A DNA stretch of 33,581 nt from Clostridia bacterium (GTDB taxonomy: Bacteria > Bacillota > Clostridia > TANB77 > CAG-508), in contig JAAWEA010000019.1 in assembly GCA_022794055.1 (NCBI GenBank), positions 1 through 33,581 on the forward strand, given 5' to 3'. Positions 29,269-33,581 of the stretch are shown piece after piece. The notes below the pieces were generated by a model. The model made no database searches and had not been told where the DNA came from. It saw nothing but the letters and a program-made list of their open reading frames with translations. The stretch's first letter is position 1. Each line of letters starts with the position of its first letter. The position numbers were made by a program, and so were the translations under genes.

Positions 29269-30576
29269 ATGATAAACTTAGAAGAAAAAAATTTAAGTGA
29301 ATTAAAACAATTAGCAAAAGAAAAAAATATTAAAAATATTTCTAAATTAAAGAAAGAAGAACTTATTCAAGTTTTATCTCAAATTTTAAGTACAACAACA
29401 GAAGTAAAAGAAGAAAAACAAAACAATGGGCTATCAGGATACAAACTTACATCTGAAGGAGACGAAATAGTAGAAGGAATTTTAGATATTTTACCAGATG
29501 GATATGGTTTTTTAAGAGGTGAAAATTATTTATCAAGCCCAAAAGATGTATATATATCAGTTGTACAAATTAGAAGATTTAAATTAGATACAGGAGATAT
29601 AATTAAAGGTATTTCAAGGTTTAAAGAAGGAGAAAAGTTTCCATCTCTAATATTTGTAGGAGAAGTTAATGGAGAGGCTCCTGAAAAAGCTGCTAAAAGA
29701 AAAAGATTTGATGAGTTAATTCCTATTTATCCTAATGAAAGAATAAAGTTAGAAACTGAATCTAATGAATATGCAATGAGAATAATTGACTTAATGTCTC
29801 CAGTAGGAAAAGGGCAAAGAGGGATGATTGTTGCTCCTCCAAAAGTTGGAAAAACAACTTTATTAAAAAAAGTTGCTAATAGTATTTCAACAAATACTCC
29901 AGAAGCAAAACTAATTGTGTTACTAATTGATGAGAGACCTGAAGAGGTTACAGATATGAAGCGTTCAATAAATGGAGAAGTTATTTATTCAACTTTTGAT
30001 GAATTACCAGAACATCATGTAAAAGTAGCTGAAATGGTTCTCGAAAGAGCAAAAAGATTAGTTGAGCAAGGGCAAGATGTTGTAATTCTTTTAGATAGTA
30101 TTACAAGACTTGCAAGAGCTTATAATTTAACAATTCCATCATCTGGAAGAACATTATCTGGTGGACTAGATCCAGCAGCATTACATAAACCAAAAAAATT
30201 TTTCGGAGCTGCAAGAAATATTGAAAATGGAGGAAGTTTAACAATTTTAGCAACATCGCTTGTTGATACAGGAAGTAGGATGGATGATGTAATTTTTGAA
30301 GAGTTTAAAGGTACAGGTAATATGGAGGTACATTTAGATAGGAAATTATCTGAAAAACGTATATTTCCAGCAATTGATATTAATAAATCTGGTACTAGAA
30401 GAGAAGATTTACTACTTACTTCAAAAGAGAAAGAAACTGTATTTGCATTAAGAAAAGCTATGAACAGTATGCCAGTAGCAGATGTTACAGAGCAAATTAT
30501 TTCTTTAATGGTAAAAACTAAGAGTAATTCAGAATTTTTAGATGAAATTGAAAATTTTATAAAAAAATTCAAATAA
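29269..30576 (+). CDS. rho: Transcription termination factor Rho
   Basis: Rho_N-like N-term, [76 protein letters not shown]. Confidence 0.97.
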   Translation: MINLEEKNLSELKQLAKEKNIKNISKLKKEELIQVLSQILSTTTEVKEEKQNNGLSGYKLTSEGDEIVEGILDILPDGYGFLRGENYLSSPKDVYISVVQIRRFKLDTGDIIKGISRFKEGEKFPSLIFVGEVNGEAPEKAAKRKRFDELIPIYPNERIKLETESNEYAMRIIDLMSPVGKGQRGMIVAPPKVGKTTLLKKVANSISTNTPEAKLIVLLIDERPEEVTDMKRSINGEVIYSTFDELPEHHVKVAEMVLERAKRLVEQGQDVVILLDSITRLARAYNLTIPSSGRTLSGGLDPAALHKPKKFFGAARNIENGGSLTILATSLVDTGSRMDDVIFEEFKGTGNMEVHLDRKLSEKRIFPAIDINKSGTRREDLLLTSKEKETVFALRKAMNSMPVADVTEQIISLMVKTKSNSEFLDEIENFIKKFK

Positions 30577-30579
30577 AAA

Positions 30580-30599
30580 AGACTAACGAAAGTTAGTCT
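30580..30599. terminator. Stem-loop, probably bidirectional terminator between rho and the 30598 gene
   Basis: AGACTAAC-GAAA-GTTAGTCT (GNRA loop), A-run upstream gives a T-run on the minus strand. Confidence 0.7.
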
Positions 30600-30768
30600 A
30601 AAACATTTTTAAAGTGTCCTCAATAACATAAGAAATTTGCATTACATCTTCATTATCAGTATCAAGATAAAAAGAAGATAGACCTGTTTTTGTATCTTTG
30701 AAAACACAAATTGAGATTTTACCAACTTCTTTTCCAGAAATGCTTTTAGAATTTGTAATATATTTCAT
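30598..30768 (-). CDS. Small hypothetical protein ([56 protein letters not shown])
   Basis: Minus-strand GAGGTG SD before ATG at 30768. Confidence 0.6.
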   Translation of the reverse strand: MKYITNSKSISGKEVGKISICVFKDTKTGLSSFYLDTDNEDVMQISYVIEDTLKMF

Positions 30769-30834
30769 ATTAACACCTCTTTTCATTAGTATTTTCTCAT
30801 AAAAACGAGAACTTTTCTAAAATATCATAATTAT

Positions 30835-31029
30835 TTATAAATATCCAGCAAAATATGTCGATAGAGAAAAAATAATCAAGTAAAAGATACTAACAAGAGG
30901 AGATAGCATAAGAAACTTGCTTATAAAAATGAATATAAAACATTGCACAAAATCAAAGTTTTGTGCAAATAAGAATAGGACTAATATATAAAACATCCAA
31001 ATACCTATACTCTTATATATATCTAGCAT
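30835..31029 (-). CDS. Small hydrophobic membrane protein (64 aa)
   Basis: ORF with two candidate TM segments; no strong RBS seen. Confidence 0.35.
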   Translation of the reverse strand: MLDIYKSIGIWMFYILVLFLFAQNFDFVQCFIFIFISKFLMLSPLVSIFYLIIFSLSTYFAGYL

Positions 31030-31815
31030 CTAGCTGTTTTACAACTACTAATATTTAAGTTTATTACTTTAATTCTTTTGCATTTATATTATTACATATA
31101 ATCTTTTGTATTACTTATATACCAACATTTTATGACCTTCTAAAATCAATTTTTAGCCATTTTTATAATTTATCCTTATAACTATTAAAAATTTTATAGT
31201 CTTATTTTAAATTTGTATCTGATAATTTTTCCAAAATTGCTAAAATGCTTGAAACTCTAGAATAGCTCATATTTTTAGACAACAAACTATAAGCCTAATT
31301 TTTAAAAAAGTCTTAAAATCGATTTTCGTAGGTCGATATTTTGAGCATTTTTAAAGATATGCCAGTATTTATAAGGATTTTATAAATTATAAGAATATAT
31401 AGATAATTATAGTAAAATTTATAAAAATGATAACTTAATATAATGCAAATAAATCAATTTTTTAAGTTTGGATAAATAATTTTATAAATACTAAAATTAA
31501 ATTGCTTATAATTTAATTGATAATTAGGCAGAAATTTTTATAAGTTTTATAAAAAAATTATCAATATACAAATGTTTGGTTTTTGAAATTATTAAATAAA
31601 CATTATAAAAATTAAATTTAAGATTTAATTTTTTGATTTAAGTTCTTGTATGGTAAATGTTATTTTATATTTACTTTTTTATAGATTTTGGTTTTATCTG
31701 TAATATTTTTAAATTTTTTTCTGCAATTCAAAAGAATATTTTTTAATTTACTTTATAGCTTGAAAAATTGCCTATTTCCCCTACTCTGCTCTTTTTACTA
31801 AATGATAAAAACAAA

Positions 31816-31846
31816 AAACGAATAATTAACAACTAATTACTCGTTT
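31816..31846. terminator. Stem-loop at the end of the minus-strand surface-polysaccharide gene cluster
   Basis: AAACGA-A-TAATTA / TAATTA-C-TCGTTT with flanking A/T runs. Confidence 0.6.
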
Positions 31847-31991
31847 GCTATCTATTCATCATTTTTTTAGAACTCTTCTTCAATAAAATATTTATAGTAA
31901 CGTTCTGTTCCCAATGATACTCATTAGAAAAATCTATCCATTCTTCATCATCTAAAGCAATAATTAGTTTCATTATTTTCACAAAGTAATA

Positions 31992-33414
31992 CTACTTCTG
32001 TTCTATATTCAAATATATAATTTTATTATAAATATATATAAAAATAAAATATATAATTACTCCAACAAATATTTTTAAAATCACTAAAATTACTCTATTA
32101 TTTATATTTAATAAATTTAATAAATTACATACTACAAACATTATGAATGAAGCAATTAGATATTTTATATTAGAAGCGAATATACTTTTTATATTAACTT
32201 GTTTTTTAATATAACTAACTTGAATTAATAAAACAATAAATTGAGATATTATTGTTACAATTGCAGCTCCAATAGCTCCTGCTCTTTTTATAAATATTAA
32301 ATTTAATATAATATTTACTATTAATCCAACAATTATAGATATAGTATATTGTTTTTGCCTTTTAGTTGGAAGTAAATACTGAGTTCCTATAACATTAGTA
32401 ATACCACAAAATAGTATTATTGGTGCTAAACTAGTAACAATTAATATTGCTTTTTTATACTCTTCTCCCAAAAATATTGGTACAAATTCTTTTGAAATTG
32501 CAATAATTCCAAACATAATCGGAAAAGATAAAAAAAAGGTAAATTCAAATGAACTTTTTATATAATTATTTAGTTTTTTATAATTTCCAGTTGAAAAAAT
32601 GTTTGCAATTCTTGGTATCATTACTACCCCAAGAGATGAAACTACTGTAAATAATATATTAATTAGTTTATAAGCTTCTTCATAGTTTCCAAGTTCGGAT
32701 TTATCTAAAATCATATAACCTATCATTATTTTATCTATTATATTGTATATTTTTAGTGCTACTTGAGGAATAAATAGTAATAAAATTGGATAAATATGTT
32801 TTTTTATATTTAAATTTTTTATATAATAGTTATTAAAATATTTAGGTAAATAAAACCATAAAGAAATATTTCCTAACAAATCTGTTAATGAATAAATTAA
32901 TAAATATTTTTCTAAATCTTCTCCGAGATTTTACAAATATAAATACACATATAATGCTAATAGTTCTTACAACAATATTTCTTGTAACTGTTTTTTTAAA
33001 TTCCTCAAGCCCTTGAAAAAACCAACTAATATCAAAAGAGGTAGCAAGTAAATATATTATAAGTATTCTATAGTATTGTTTATATACATTATTTTTAACA
33101 AATATTATATAATATATAAATATAGTAATTGCCATTGTAATAAAGCGAAAAACTACAATTTCAAAAAAGGTTTTTTGAAGTTTTATTTTATTTTTTCTTA
33201 TATAAGCAATTTCTCTTTGACCATATAAAGAAACTCCTAAAGAGCCAAATAACATAAAATATGTTACAATAGAAATCGTAAAACTATAAATTCCTATATT
33301 TTCAGAACCTAAGGTTCTTGATATATATGGTGTTGTTATTATAGGTAATATTAATATGAGTATTTGATATAATAGATTATATAAATAATTTTTTTTAATG
33401 CTTTTTATTTCCAC
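31992..33414 (-). pseudogene. Wzx-like polysaccharide flippase, split by one frameshift (ORFs 32842-33414 and 31992-32879)
   Basis: N-term NYLYNLLYQILILILPIITTPYISRTLGSENIGIYS typical of Wzx/RfbX; the two ORFs join as ...VFIFVKS-GEDLEKYLLIYSLTDLLGNISLWFYLPKYF... Confidence 0.85.
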
Positions 33415-33581
33415 ATTTTTTTATTCCTTTATTTTTTAAATTTAAAGTTTTTGTATGTAAAAACGAAATTATATTCCAAATAGTATTTATAAATGGATTG
33501 AATATAATATATAGTTCATCTACAAACTCTACTATTTCTCCATTAAAGCCACTTTTGAAATGATAAACACCATACATAGGA
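33395..33581 (-). CDS. C-terminal fragment of a FemAB-like (peptidoglycan bridge) aminoacyltransferase, cut by the window edge
   Basis: MYGVYHFKSGFNGEIVEFVDELYIIFNPF resembles the FemAB C-terminal motif (FK.GFGG..VEF.GE.D...N). Confidence 0.6.
   Translation of the reverse strand, partial: PMYGVYHFKSGFNGEIVEFVDELYIIFNPFINTIWNIISFLHTKTLNLKNKGIKKCGNKKH

Noticed and set aside
31848-31973. 41-aa minus-strand ORF MKLIIALDDEEWIDFSNEYHWEQNVTINILLKKSSKKMMNR
   Set aside because: No recognisable SD, no family, lies in the decayed intergenic downstream of wzx; could be a remnant but not supportable as a gene.
1-33581. CRISPR arrays, tRNA/rRNA genes, transposases, integrases
   Set aside because: No regularly spaced repeats, no cloverleaf or rRNA-like segments and no recombinase-type ORF recognised by eye.

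Overview
AT-rich, low-GC Clostridia-like chromosomal segment, assigned from gene content and codon usage only. It is mostly co-oriented on the + strand and largely housekeeping: HAD hydrolase, folC, murD, guaB, guaA, secA, nagZ-like GH3, PAP2, prfB, yabP-yabQ-divIC and rho. Accessory content between these genes: (i) an asymmetric heterodimeric ABC exporter pair; (ii) a putative two-gene restriction-modification module, made of an HKYWGKKP-type DNA methylase with a DFPY motif IV and an overlapping downstream PD-(D/E)xK-like ORF; (iii) a kinase/ParB-like fusion; (iv) a Cys-rich CBS protein; (v) a DUF2185-like protein; (vi) a lone YcgQ/DUF1980-like protein; (vii) cell-surface genes (Wzx-like flippase, FemAB-like fragment) at the right edge. 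Features the ORF track misses: a tetrahydrofolate riboswitch upstream of folC, the true prfB start with its in-frame UGA programmed +1 frameshift, a decayed PHP-domain gene, a 30-aa Asn-rich micro-ORF, a nested palindromic element between guaB and guaA, and two frameshifted genes (AI-2E transporter, Wzx) that are each repaired by removing one C directly 5' of GGA. No tRNA, rRNA, CRISPR array or transposase was recognised. All family calls are by eye, without database searches.
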